DNA of 46,665 nucleotides from an uncultured Sphingomonas sp. (GCF_937871615.1 NZ_CALMPA010000032.1:1-46665), one strand, 5' to 3'. Counted from the stretch's first letter, positions 8,468-17,037 are shown. A program made the numbers and translations. Notes: a model not told the origin generated them from the sequence alone.

Positions 8468-9835
8468 ATGGCATTCGTGCTCGGCTGGATCGACGCGGCG
8501 ACGCGCGAAGCGACGCTGTTCGCGGCAGCCGGTTTCCTGATCGGGGGCATCGACGATCTGCTGGTCGATCTGGTGTGGCTTGTCCGGCGGCTGACGCGGG
8601 GCGGCGTCGTGATGACGCTCAACGACCTGCCGCGCCCCGCGTTTCCGCGCCGCTTCGCGATCCTCGTCCCCGCATGGGACGAAAGCGCGGTGATCGGCGC
8701 GATGCTGCGCACCACGCTGGCGCGGCTCGATCATCCCGATTTCCGCATCTTCGTCGGCTGCTACCCCAATGATCGCGCGACGATCGAAGCGGTCGCCACG
8801 GTCGCGGCGGCGGATTCCCGGATCGCCCTCGTCATCGGCGAGCGCCCCGGACCGACGACCAAGGCCGATTGCCTCAACACCTTGTGGCGCGCGCTGGCCC
8901 GCGCCGCGCCGCCGCCCGACGCGATCGTGCTCCATGATGCCGAAGACGTGGTGCATCCCGCCGAATTGAGCGTGTTCGACGCGCATCTCGATGCACATGC
9001 GGCGGTGCAGATTCCGGTATTGCCGCTGCCGCGCGCCGAATCGCCGCTCGTCGCCGGCCATTATTGCGGGGAGTTTGCCGAGGCGCACGGCAAGGATCTG
9101 GTGGTGCGCGGCGCGCTTGGGGCGGGGCTGCCCTTCGCCGGGGTGGGCTGCGCGATCCGGCGCGACGCATTGATCGCGATCAGCGCCGAACATGGCGCGC
9201 CGTTCGACGCGGACAGCCTTACCGAGGATTACGAACTCGGCCTGCGCCTCGCCGCCGCCGGCCAAGCCGCGCATTTCGCGCGGGTGCGCGAAACGCCGGG
9301 CGGCGCGCTGATCGCGGTGCGCGAATATTTCCCCGCGACGGTCGGCGCGGCGGTGCGGCAGAAGGCGCGATGGATGACCGGCATCGCGCTCGCGGGCTGG
9401 GATCGCATGGGCTGGGGCCGCGCGCTCGATCTTGGCGATCACTGGATGCGGATCAGGGACCGCCGCGCGACGCTGGCGGTGATCGTGCTGGCGGCTGGTT
9501 ATGCGGCGCTGGTCGGCTGGGCGCTGTCGATGGCGGGTCATGCGATCCTCGGTGGCGCCATGCCGGCGGCCAGCGACGCCACGCGGATGATGCTGTTCGC
9601 CAATCTGCTGCTGTTGCTGTGGCGGGTGGGGTGGCGCTGTGCCTTCACCGCGCGCCGCTATGGCTGGCGCGAGGCGTGCTGGTCGCCACCGCGCATGATC
9701 GTCGGCAATATCGTCTCGCTGCTTGCCGCGCGCCGCGCCGTCATCCGCTACGCCGCATTGCTCACTGGCAGAGCGCCCAAATGGGACAAGACCGCTCATG
9801 TCTATCCCGCGCAATTCGCGGAAAAAGCGCCATGA
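8468..9835 (+). CDS. NfrB-like family 2 glycosyltransferase, short form
   Basis: A 455-residue membrane glycosyltransferase. An N-terminal hydrophobic stretch precedes a GT2 domain containing ILVPAWDESAVIG, the nucleotide-sugar motif VLHDAEDVVHP, the acceptor motif SLTEDYELGLRLA, and QKARWMTGIALAGWDRMGW (QxxRW type). Two or three membrane helices follow. The combination resembles the N-terminal half of E. coli NfrB, the N4 phage adsorption protein B and polysaccharide synthase. E. coli NfrB carries an extra C-terminal c-di-GMP-binding MshEN domain that is absent here. The ATG at 8468 was preferred to a TTG 9 bases upstream. Its stop overlaps the next gene (ATGA), indicating coupling. Confidence 0.82.
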   Translation: MAFVLGWIDAATREATLFAAAGFLIGGIDDLLVDLVWLVRRLTRGGVVMTLNDLPRPAFPRRFAILVPAWDESAVIGAMLRTTLARLDHPDFRIFVGCYPNDRATIEAVATVAAADSRIALVIGERPGPTTKADCLNTLWRALARAAPPPDAIVLHDAEDVVHPAELSVFDAHLDAHAAVQIPVLPLPRAESPLVAGHYCGEFAEAHGKDLVVRGALGAGLPFAGVGCAIRRDALIAISAEHGAPFDADSLTEDYELGLRLAAAGQAAHFARVRETPGGALIAVREYFPATVGAAVRQKARWMTGIALAGWDRMGWGRALDLGDHWMRIRDRRATLAVIVLAAGYAALVGWALSMAGHAILGGAMPAASDATRMMLFANLLLLLWRVGWRCAFTARRYGWREACWSPPRMIVGNIVSLLAARRAVIRYAALLTGRAPKWDKTAHVYPAQFAEKAP

Positions 9836-10854
9836 TCGGCGAAAGCCGCCCGCTGCGCTTCGTGATGGTGATCGTCGGCGGCTGGATCGGCGTGCGCGTG
9901 GCGCTCCTGTGGCCGGCCTATGATCCCGCCGCAGTGCTGATGGCGGCTTCGTCCGCCGCGCCCGTTTCGCGCCCGGCCCGTGCCGAGCCGCCATCGCCGG
10001 CGTTCGGCGGCTCCATCGATGGAGGATCGCGCCGCGGTCCGGTTCGCGCGCGCGCCACGATGCCCCGCCTGTCGCCGCCACACCCGATCGCCGATGCGAG
10101 CGAACAAGCGGTCCCGCTGATCGTCCCGGCGCGCTTCGTCGCTGCGGTCGAAACAGGCCGGGCCACCCCCACCACTGCTCAGTTCCCGATCGGGGCGCCG
10201 CTGCCGGTGGAACGCGGGCCAGTCGCAACGCGCGCGCGCCTTGCGGGCAGCGCGTGGCTGATCGCACGCGGCGCGGGGCCGGCAGCGCCCTTCACGCCGC
10301 AACTGGGCGGCAGCCAGGCCGGCGCGCGCCTTACCTATGCGCTGGGCGATTCGCGGCGCGTCGCGATCGCGGCGCGCCTTTCCTCGGCGCTGGCGATGCG
10401 CCAGCGCGAAGCCGCGATCGGGCTGGACTGGCAGCCCACCGCCTTGCCCGTCCATTTGTTCGCCGAACAGCGCGTCGCGCTTGCCGGCGGGCGCGGCGGC
10501 CCCGCCATTGGCGTGATCGCGGGCCTTCCCTCCACCCGGATCGCCGCTGGTTTCTCGCTCGACGGCTATGGGCAGGCGGGCGCGATCGGGCGCAACGGCG
10601 GCGAGGGATTCGTCGACGCTGCCGCGCATGTGACCCGCCCGGTCGCGGCGATCGGCAAGGCGCGCATCGAACTCGGCCTCGGTGCATGGGGCGGCGCACA
10701 GCGCGGCGCGGCGCGGCTGGATATCGGCCCCTCGGCGAGCGTGGCCGTTCCCGCGATCGTGCCGCTACGCATCACGCTCGACTGGCGCCAGCGCATCGCC
10801 GGCGATGCTACCCCGTCATCGGGGCCGGCGCTGTCGATCGGCGCGGATTTCTAG
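9832..10854 (+). CDS. NfrA C-terminal-domain-like protein
   Basis: A 340-residue protein translationally coupled to the NfrB-like gene by a 4-base overlap. A hydrophobic N-terminal segment (FVMVIVGGWIGVRVALLWP) serves as signal or anchor, followed by a proline- and alanine-rich low-complexity linker to about residue 110. The C-terminal ~210 residues look like alternating short beta strands: LGGSQAGARLTYAL, REAAIGLDWQP, VHLFAEQRVAL, DGYGQAGAIGR, FVDAAAHVTRPV. These fit the C-terminal domain of NfrA-type N4 adsorption protein A, without the TPR repeats that make up the rest of NfrA. It is probably the export or outer-membrane partner of the glycosyltransferase. The family assignment is from pattern recognition and should be tested by profile search. 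Confidence 0.65.
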   Translation: MIGESRPLRFVMVIVGGWIGVRVALLWPAYDPAAVLMAASSAAPVSRPARAEPPSPAFGGSIDGGSRRGPVRARATMPRLSPPHPIADASEQAVPLIVPARFVAAVETGRATPTTAQFPIGAPLPVERGPVATRARLAGSAWLIARGAGPAAPFTPQLGGSQAGARLTYALGDSRRVAIAARLSSALAMRQREAAIGLDWQPTALPVHLFAEQRVALAGGRGGPAIGVIAGLPSTRIAAGFSLDGYGQAGAIGRNGGEGFVDAAAHVTRPVAAIGKARIELGLGAWGGAQRGAARLDIGPSASVAVPAIVPLRITLDWRQRIAGDATPSSGPALSIGADF

Positions 10855-10953
10855 GGCGCCGGAAACCGCAAAAGCACCGGCGAAACCCCACCACATCAAT
10901 TGGCGGCACGCGCGCATCTTCCACCGGCGCCGCGAAACGCTTACCGCTCTTTC

Positions 10954-11868
10954 ATGGATCTCTATCTGCCGATCGCCAATCTGTCGGTGAACGCGCTCGT
11001 GATCGTCGCGCTTGGCGCGGGCGTCGGGTTGCTTTCAGGCATGTTCGGAGTCGGCGGCGGTTTCCTCACCACGCCGCTGCTGATCGTCTATGGCATCCCG
11101 CCGACCGTCGCCGCCGCCAGCGCGGCGAGCCAGGTGACGGGCGCGAGCGTCTCGGGCGTCTTCGCCTATTTCCGGCGCGACGGGGTGGACGTGAAGATGG
11201 GCGGGGTGCTCGTCGCGGGCGGCATCATCGGCTCGTTCCTGGGAGCATGGCTGTTCCGCCTGCTGCAATCGGTCGGGCAGATAGATACGACGATCGCGAT
11301 CACCTATGTCCTGCTGCTCGGGTCGATCGGCGGGCTGATGCTCAAGGAATCGATCGGGGCGATTCGTGTCGTCCACGGCAAGAGCGCAGCACACCCGCGC
11401 CGGCGGCGACATCACCCGCTGGTCGCCAGCCTGCCGTTTCGGATGCGCTTCTATCGTTCCGGCCTCTATATCTCGCCGCTCGCCCCGCTGCTGCTCGGCA
11501 TGGCGACGGGCATCCTGACGATCCTGCTCGGCATCGGCGGCGGCTTCGTGCTGGTGCCGGCGATGATCTATCTGCTTGGCATGGCGACGCAGGTGGTGGT
11601 CGGCACCTCGCTGTTCCAGATCCTGTTCGTCACCGCTGTCGCCACGATGGTCCACGCCACCACCACCAAGGCGGTGGATATCGTGCTTGCCGGGCTGCTG
11701 CTGCTCGGCTCGGTCGCCGGCGCGCAGATCGGGGCGCGCTTCGCGGAAAAAGCCCGGCCGGAATATCTCCGGCTGGCGCTGGCGATCATGGTGCTGCTGG
11801 TCGCGATCCGCATCGGGCTTGGGCTGGGGTGGCGCCCGGACGAGATCTACACGGTGGATCTGTCGTGA
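10954..11868 (+). CDS. TauE/SafE-family membrane transporter
   Basis: A 304-residue polytopic membrane protein with two homologous halves, each starting with the family glycine motif: GVGLLSGMFGVGGGFLTTPLL and MATGILTILLGIGGGFVLVPAMI. TauE/SafE proteins are thought to export sulfur-containing anions such as sulfite or sulfoacetate. The start MDLYLPIANLS at 10954 is chosen because the upstream extension is not hydrophobic. It overlaps the start of the next gene by four bases (GTGA). TauE/SafE followed by a TIGR02186 protein is a recurrent alphaproteobacterial pair, so the two probably form one transport unit. Confidence 0.88.
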   Translation: MDLYLPIANLSVNALVIVALGAGVGLLSGMFGVGGGFLTTPLLIVYGIPPTVAAASAASQVTGASVSGVFAYFRRDGVDVKMGGVLVAGGIIGSFLGAWLFRLLQSVGQIDTTIAITYVLLLGSIGGLMLKESIGAIRVVHGKSAAHPRRRRHHPLVASLPFRMRFYRSGLYISPLAPLLLGMATGILTILLGIGGGFVLVPAMIYLLGMATQVVVGTSLFQILFVTAVATMVHATTTKAVDIVLAGLLLLGSVAGAQIGARFAEKARPEYLRLALAIMVLLVAIRIGLGLGWRPDEIYTVDLS

Positions 11869-12632
11869 AGCGCGCAGGCCTCGCGCTGGCGCTCGCCGCG
11901 CCGCTGATGATGGCTCAGGCAAAGCCGGTACTGGTGCCCGACGTGTCACAGCGCGAGATCGAGATCGCGTACAGCTTCACCGGCGCGGAACTGCTACTGT
12001 TCGGCGCAATCCTTTTGCCCCCGGGCGAGCCGCGCGCCGACGCCCATCATCCGATTGATGTGGTGGTGGTGGTGAAGGGGCCGTCGGAATCGATCACGAT
12101 CCGCGAGAAGGAGAAGGTGGCGGGGATCTGGATCAACGCTGATCGGCTACGATACAGTTCCGCGCCGAGCTTTTACGCGATAGCCTCGTCGCGGCCGATC
12201 CGCGATCTGGTCGACGACCGGACGCGCGCGATCTACGAACTGGGGCTGGACAGTCTGCAACTCTCCCCCACCTCGTCCGCGCCGCCCGACGTGCAGGATC
12301 GCTTCACGCGCGGGCTGGTCGAACTGCGCCAGCGCAACAACCTCTATTACGAGGCGCCGCACGCGGTGGAGATCACCGATGGCGTGCTGTATCGCGCGCG
12401 AATGAATATCCCGGCGCGCGTGCCGGTGGGGAAATTCACCGCCGAGACCTTCCTGATCCGCGACGGCAAGGTGCTGGGCGCCGCAGTGCGCGATATCGAC
12501 GTGCGCAAATCCGGCTTCGAGCGTTTCGTCGCGCGCGCGGCGGAGCGATCCTCGTTCCTCTACGGGCTGACCGCGGTTGCGCTGTCAGTGTTCCTCGGCT
12601 GGGGCGCGGGGGCGATCGCGCGCCGCGTGTGA
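11865..12632 (+). CDS. TIGR02186 / Alph_Pro_TM family protein
   Basis: A 255-residue exported protein starting at a GTG that overlaps the transporter stop. It has a cleavable-type signal peptide (KRAGLALALAAPLMMAQA), an extracytoplasmic beta-rich domain beginning VLVPDVSQREIEIAYSFTGAELLLFGAI, and one C-terminal membrane helix (FLYGLTAVALSVFLGWGAGAIA). The opening segment and topology match the alphaproteobacterial TIGR02186 family, whose function is unknown. Close coupling to the TauE/SafE gene suggests an accessory subunit facing the periplasm and anchored by its C-terminus. Confidence 0.85.
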   Translation: MKRAGLALALAAPLMMAQAKPVLVPDVSQREIEIAYSFTGAELLLFGAILLPPGEPRADAHHPIDVVVVVKGPSESITIREKEKVAGIWINADRLRYSSAPSFYAIASSRPIRDLVDDRTRAIYELGLDSLQLSPTSSAPPDVQDRFTRGLVELRQRNNLYYEAPHAVEITDGVLYRARMNIPARVPVGKFTAETFLIRDGKVLGAAVRDIDVRKSGFERFVARAAERSSFLYGLTAVALSVFLGWGAGAIARRV

Positions 12633-12722
12633 CGGTGACAGCGACGACGGCCTGTCTCACCCTTAATTTACCAAATCCGGCGATGATGCCCCGGTTCGAT
12701 TGATCCCGTGGGACTTATCCGC

Positions 12723-14387
12723 ATGACCGAGATGCCGGCGCCGGGCGCCTTTCTGGAAAACAGGCCCGATGCGGCGCACGACAGCCACGCGCTCCCCGAT
12801 CCGATCGGGATGGTGGTGGAGATCGGCGGCTCATCGAGCAAGGTGATGTTCGACATGGCGGCGCTGGCGGCGCTGGCCGATCATCCCGATCCGCTGGTCG
12901 CAGGCGCCGGGCAGGTCGGCGGGCAGATCAAGGTGCCGGTCGGCGCGAACTGGCTGATCGCCAATATCCGCTCGCTCAGGCTCGACAGCATCGACGACGG
13001 GCGCGTCATCGCCGATGTCGATTTCCTCGGCGAAGGCGGCGAGGAGAAGCTGACCCGCAAGCTCTATCACTTCAGGCGCGGCATCACGCGTTATCCCACC
13101 CCCGGCGCGCAGGTGTTCCCGGTAACGCGCGTCGATCTCAGGCAGGTATATGCCGCCGACGACCGCGCGCATATCGAGATCGGCGCGGTCTATCCCACGC
13201 GGGATATTCGCGGCGCGCTGTTCATCGATTCGATGCTCGGCAAGCATTTCGCGCTGCTCGGCTCGACCGGCACCGGCAAATCGACTTCCGCCGCGCTGAT
13301 CCTGCACCGCATCTGCGAACGCGCGCCCAACGGCCATATCGTGATGATCGACCCGCATGGCGAATATGCGGCGGCGTTCCGCGGCAACGGCGCGCTTTAC
13401 GACGTATCGAACCTTCAGATGCCGTATTGGCTGATGAATTTCGAGGAGCATTGCGAGGTGTTCCTCACCACCGACGGCGCCGAGCGTCAGGTGGATGCGG
13501 ATATCCTCGCGAAATGCCTGCTCGCCGCGCGCGGCAAGAATCGCGCCGGCCAGGCGATCCCGAAGCTGACGGTCGATGCGCCGGTGCCTTATCTGCTGAG
13601 CGATCTTTCCGCGCACCTTCAGGCCGAGATGGGCAAGATGGACAAGGCGAGCAACAGCGCGCCCTATCTGCGCATCAAATCCAAGATCGACGAGATCAAG
13701 GCCGATCCGCGTTACAGCTTCATGTTCTCCGGGATGCTGGTGGCGGATACGATGGCGAGCTTCATCGCCCGCGTGTTCCGCCTGCCGGGCGACGGCAAGC
13801 CGATCTCGATCATCGACGTGTCCGGCGTGCCGAGCGAGATCACCTCCGTGGTGGTCGCGATGCTCAGCCGCATGGTGTTCGATTTCGCGATCTGGTCTCG
13901 CAACGAGCCGCAACGCCCGATCCTGCTCGTCTGCGAAGAAGCGCATCGCTACATCCCGTCGGATCGCGAGGCCGCCACCTCCGTCTCGCGCATCCTTGGC
14001 CGCATCGCCAAGGAAGGCCGCAAATATGGCGTGGCGCTTGGCCTCATCACCCAGCGACCCTCCGATCTCGCGGAAGGCGTGCTTTCTCAGTGCGGCACGA
14101 TCATGGCGATGCGCCTCAACAATGATCGCGATCAGGCGTTCGTCCGCGCGGCGATGCCCGAAGGCGCGCGCGGTTTCCTCGATGCGATTCCGGCGCTGCG
14201 CAATCGCGAATGCGTGATCTGCGGCGAGGGCGTATCCATCCCGATCCGCGTGGCATTCGACACATTGGAGGAGGAGCGCCGCCCGGCCTCCGCCGATCCG
14301 TTATTCTCCAGATTGTGGACCGAGGTGGGGCACGAGGAGGAGATTATCGAGCGGACGATCCAGAAATGGCGCGTGCAGGGGAAATAG
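12723..14387 (+). CDS. HerA-like hexameric ATPase (DUF87)
   Basis: A 554-residue P-loop ATPase of the HerA/FtsK superfamily. An N-terminal beta-barrel-like region (about 25-150) precedes Walker A GSTGTGKST near residues 180-188, MIDPHGEYAAAF, Walker B ILLVCEEAHRY, and the sensor region GLITQRPSDLAEGVLSQCGT. Archaeal HerA works with the NurA nuclease in DNA-end resection, and bacterial relatives occur in defence systems. No nuclease, SIR2 or other effector gene is adjacent here, so it appears solitary. A GTG five codons upstream (12708) is also possible; neither start has a clear ribosome-binding site. Its last 44 bases overlap the convergent small membrane gene. Confidence 0.85.
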   Translation: MTEMPAPGAFLENRPDAAHDSHALPDPIGMVVEIGGSSSKVMFDMAALAALADHPDPLVAGAGQVGGQIKVPVGANWLIANIRSLRLDSIDDGRVIADVDFLGEGGEEKLTRKLYHFRRGITRYPTPGAQVFPVTRVDLRQVYAADDRAHIEIGAVYPTRDIRGALFIDSMLGKHFALLGSTGTGKSTSAALILHRICERAPNGHIVMIDPHGEYAAAFRGNGALYDVSNLQMPYWLMNFEEHCEVFLTTDGAERQVDADILAKCLLAARGKNRAGQAIPKLTVDAPVPYLLSDLSAHLQAEMGKMDKASNSAPYLRIKSKIDEIKADPRYSFMFSGMLVADTMASFIARVFRLPGDGKPISIIDVSGVPSEITSVVVAMLSRMVFDFAIWSRNEPQRPILLVCEEAHRYIPSDREAATSVSRILGRIAKEGRKYGVALGLITQRPSDLAEGVLSQCGTIMAMRLNNDRDQAFVRAAMPEGARGFLDAIPALRNRECVICGEGVSIPIRVAFDTLEEERRPASADPLFSRLWTEVGHEEEIIERTIQKWRVQGK

Positions 14388-14682
14388 GCGCAGCCCCGCC
14401 CGAAGCCGCGCGATCGCGGAAGCGCCGCCGCCACGCCCGCCCCTCCATCCAGAACGGCACGGCGAAGATCGCCGCGAACGCGAGCGTCACGCGCAGGAAT
14501 TCCCCGTGCGGCGAATGCCCGGTCAATAGCAGCAGGATCGGTATCGCGACGAGCGGCGGCCCCCACGCCGGATGATGGATGATCCTCGCCAGATACCAGC
14601 ACAGCCAGCACAGCAACATGCCCGCCGCGAGGCTGCCGACGATCAGCGCAGCCGCCTGAACGAAGATCGCAACGACATCCAC
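14344..14682 (-). CDS. Small hypothetical membrane protein
   Basis: A 112-residue protein starting at a GTG with a good ribosome-binding site, AAGGAG, 8 bases upstream. Two to three hydrophobic stretches are visible (VAIFVQAAALIVGSLAAGML, PPLVAIPILLLLTG, VTLAFAAIFAVPFW), then a basic tail. The last 15 codons run under the 3' end of the HerA-like gene. I do not recognise the family. An operator-like dyad (14708-14724) lies 26 bases upstream of its start and matches the one in front of the MarR gene, so MarR control is likely. Confidence 0.6.
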   Translation of the reverse strand: MDVVAIFVQAAALIVGSLAAGMLLCWLCWYLARIIHHPAWGPPLVAIPILLLLTGHSPHGEFLRVTLAFAAIFAVPFWMEGRAWRRRFRDRAASGGAAPISPARAISGSSAR

Positions 14683-14707
14683 GCGCCGCGCTCCTTTCCC
14701 GAGTAAT

Positions 14708-14724
14708 ATATCGTAAAACGATAT
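14708..14724. promoter_or_regulatory. Perfect operator-like dyad, MarR site 1
   Basis: Perfect inverted repeat ATATCGT-AAA-ACGATAT between the end of marR (14764) and the small membrane protein start (14682). The size (17 bp, 7-bp arms) and AT-rich half-site fit MarR-family operators. The same half-site recurs in front of marR itself. Confidence 0.65.
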
Positions 14725-14763
14725 TTTTTCAATATCCGGGCGGGTCTTCGCGGGTCGGCGCGA

Positions 14764-15168
14764 TCAGGAGAATCGGTCGAGCAGGTTCTTGAGCAGCGGG
14801 CGTAGGCGGACGACTTCCTCGCGATGCGCCGAGGAAAGCGCCGACAGCAATTTGCGCGATTTCGCGGTCAACCGGAGAATTGCCTGCCGCCCGTCTTCCG
14901 GCGAGGCATGGCGCGCGACGAGATCCAGCGCCTCAAGCCGCGCCACCAGCCCGGATGCGCTGTGCGGCTTCACGATCAGGCGATCGGCGATATGGCCGAT
15001 GCTCGCCGCGCCCGCGGGCGCGCCACGGATGGCGAGCAGCGCCTGATGCTGCTGCGGCGTCAGGCCGAATTCGGCGGCGTGACGCTCGCTGAACGCCTGA
15101 AATTCCCGCAGCGCGTGCCGAAAATCGGCGAGCGCGGCATAATCCGCATCGGTCAATTCGCTGGTCAT
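14764..15168 (-). CDS. MarR-family transcriptional regulator
   Basis: A winged helix-turn-helix regulator of about 134 residues (141 if the ATG at 15189 is used). The DNA-binding core reads FGLTPQQHQALLAIRG, SIGHIADRLIVKPHSASGLVARLEALDLVARHASPEDGRQAILRLTAKSRKLL, with the wing DGRQAILRLT. It is divergent from the CLC gene and upstream of a small membrane protein, with matching dyads in both control regions. A TATAAT (15198 to 15193, minus) fits a -10 box and would place the transcript start after the ATG at 15189, so MTSELTDAD at 15168 is the preferred start. The effector is unknown. Confidence 0.88.
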   Translation of the reverse strand: MTSELTDADYAALADFRHALREFQAFSERHAAEFGLTPQQHQALLAIRGAPAGAASIGHIADRLIVKPHSASGLVARLEALDLVARHASPEDGRQAILRLTAKSRKLLSALSSAHREEVVRLRPLLKNLLDRFS

Positions 15169-15195
15169 CGAAACTAGATCCGTCCTCATTGAATT

Positions 15196-15212
15196 ATATC
15201 GTATCGCGATCT
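15196..15212. promoter_or_regulatory. Imperfect operator-like dyad, MarR site 2
   Basis: ATATCGT-ATC-GCGATCT has the same 17-bp geometry and identical left half-site as the perfect dyad at 14708. Five of seven positions match in the right arm. It lies between the divergent marR and CLC starts and overlaps a TATAAT -10-like box for marR, so a protein bound here could shut off both genes. Confidence 0.5.
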
Positions 15213-15246
15213 AATGCGCCGCGATCTTTCCAGGCAAGCAGGCCCC

Positions 15247-17037
15247 ATGAACCCTCCGGCACAAGTGAAAATGCCCCCCCGTCTCGCCGATCATAGCGCC
15301 GATTGGCGCATGGTGATGCTCGCCGCTGCCTCGCTTGTCATCGGCAGCGGCGCGGCATTCGGCGCGCTCATTCTGCTCAAGCTCATCGCGCTTGCCACCA
15401 ATGTCTTCTGGTTTGGTCGCTGGTCGGCGGCATCGGCGGATATCGCGGAGGCGCATGTCGGATTGTGGGTGGTCGCGATCCCCGTGCTCGGCAGCCTGCT
15501 CGTCGGCCTGATGGCGCGTTTCGGCTCGGAGAAGATCAAGGGGCACGGCATCCCCGAAGCGATCGAGGCGATCCTCTATGGGGAAAGCCGCCTTTCGCTC
15601 AAGGTCGCGATCCTGAAGCCGCTGTCGTCGGCGATCTCGATCGGCAGCGGCGGACCGTTCGGCGCGGAAGGGCCGATCATCATGACCGGCGGCGCGATCG
15701 GTTCGCTGTTCGCGCAATGCTTCCGCCTGAGCGCGGCGGAGCGCAAGACGCTGCTCGTCGCGGGCGCCGCCGCCGGCATGACCGGCATCTTCGGCACGCC
15801 GCTCGCCGCGATCCTGCTCGCGATCGAGGTGCTGTTGTTCGAATGGAAGCCGCGCAGCTTCGTGCCCGTCGTGATCGCGGTCGTGGCGGCGCTGGGCTGG
15901 CGCCCGCTGCTGCTGGGCGCGGGGCCGCTGTTTCCCTTCGCTGGCGCGACCGGCCCGATCCACTGGGAAACCAGCGGCCTTGCGCTCGGGCTGGGCGTGC
16001 TCGTCGGGCTGGAGGCGACATTGCTGTCGTCGGTGCTCTATCGGATCGAGGATATGTTCCACCAGCTGCCGGTGCACTGGATGTGGTGGCCGGCGATCGG
16101 CGGCGTCGTCGTCGGGCTGGGCGGCCTGATCGACGCGCATGTGCTCGGCGCGGGATATTCGAACATCCAGGGGCTGCTCGATGGATCGCTGGCGATGCGC
16201 GTGGTGCTGGCGCTGCTCGCGGTCAAGGCGATCGTCTGGCTGGTGGCGCTCGGCTCGGGCACGTCGGGCGGCGTCCTCGCGCCGTTGCTCATTCTCGGCG
16301 GGGCGCTTGGCGTGCTGGTGGGGCAATTCCTGCCGGGGCCTACCGGGCTGTGGGCGATGGCCGGCATGGCCGGCATCATGAGCGGGGCGATGCGCGCGCC
16401 GTTGACCGGCGCCCTGTTCGCGGTGGAACTGACCGGGCATTTCGATGCGCTGCCCGCGACGATCGCGGCCTCTGCCGGCGCCTATGCGATCAGCGTGCTC
16501 ATCATGCGCCGCTCGATCCTCACCGAAAAGATCGCCCGGCGCGGTCGCCATGTGTTGCAGGAATATACGGTGGATCCGCTCGAATTCCTCCAGGCCGGGC
16601 AGGTGATGACCCCCCAACCAGCAACGCTGCGCGGGGATATGACGATCGCGGAGGCGGTGACGTTCTTCGCCGAAGACGCCACCCACCGGAGCTATCCCGT
16701 CGTTGACGGCGGCGGGCGGCTGCTCGGGCTGGTATCGCGCTCCGATGCGCTGCGCTGGCAGGTGGAGGGGGGCGATCACGCGATCGTGCTGGCGGAGGCG
16801 TTGTCCGATGCGTCGCAACCGTTCGCCTATCCCGATTCGCCGATCGCCGAGGTCGCGGACATGATGGTGAATACCGGCATCGGCCGGGTGCCGATCGTCG
16901 AGCCGGATCGGCACAGCGTCGTCGGCATCCTCTCGCGCCATGATCTGCTGAAGACGCGCAGCGTCCACCGCCAGGCGGAGCATGTCCGCCAGCGCGGCGG
17001 TTCATCCGGCGGCACGCGGGATCGCGACACCGCCTGA
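15247..17037 (+). CDS. CLC-family chloride channel/transporter with CBS domains
   Basis: A 596-residue CLC protein. The anion-path motifs are GSGGPFGAEGP (residues 133-143, gating glutamate E141), GIFGTPLAAILLAIE, and GSGTSGGVLAPLLILGGALG. The C-terminus carries a CBS pair: one unit around VMTPQPATLRGDMTIAEAV and one around PIAEVADMMVNTGIGRVPIVE. The second internal glutamate of the E. coli H+/Cl- exchanger (E203) is a valine here (V195, after E194), so coupling to protons may differ. The ATG at 15247 is chosen because the one at 15214 abuts the operator dyad. It is divergent from marR and probably repressed by it. Confidence 0.92.
   Translation: MNPPAQVKMPPRLADHSADWRMVMLAAASLVIGSGAAFGALILLKLIALATNVFWFGRWSAASADIAEAHVGLWVVAIPVLGSLLVGLMARFGSEKIKGHGIPEAIEAILYGESRLSLKVAILKPLSSAISIGSGGPFGAEGPIIMTGGAIGSLFAQCFRLSAAERKTLLVAGAAAGMTGIFGTPLAAILLAIEVLLFEWKPRSFVPVVIAVVAALGWRPLLLGAGPLFPFAGATGPIHWETSGLALGLGVLVGLEATLLSSVLYRIEDMFHQLPVHWMWWPAIGGVVVGLGGLIDAHVLGAGYSNIQGLLDGSLAMRVVLALLAVKAIVWLVALGSGTSGGVLAPLLILGGALGVLVGQFLPGPTGLWAMAGMAGIMSGAMRAPLTGALFAVELTGHFDALPATIAASAGAYAISVLIMRRSILTEKIARRGRHVLQEYTVDPLEFLQAGQVMTPQPATLRGDMTIAEAVTFFAEDATHRSYPVVDGGGRLLGLVSRSDALRWQVEGGDHAIVLAEALSDASQPFAYPDSPIAEVADMMVNTGIGRVPIVEPDRHSVVGILSRHDLLKTRSVHRQAEHVRQRGGSSGGTRDRDTA

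Noticed and set aside
8336-10267. Very long minus-strand open frame (643 codons)
   Set aside because: It is antisense to the NfrB-like and NfrA-C-like genes, is rich in arginine, alanine and histidine without a recognisable domain, and arises from GC-rich codon bias.
12723-14682. HerA-based anti-phage defence island
   Set aside because: No nuclease, SIR2, DUF4297 or other effector lies beside the ATPase; the neighbours are a transporter pair and a MarR/CLC locus.
15211-16983. 590-codon minus-strand open frame opposite the CLC gene
   Set aside because: Shadow of the CLC gene. It contains no motif and would start inside an unrelated coding region.
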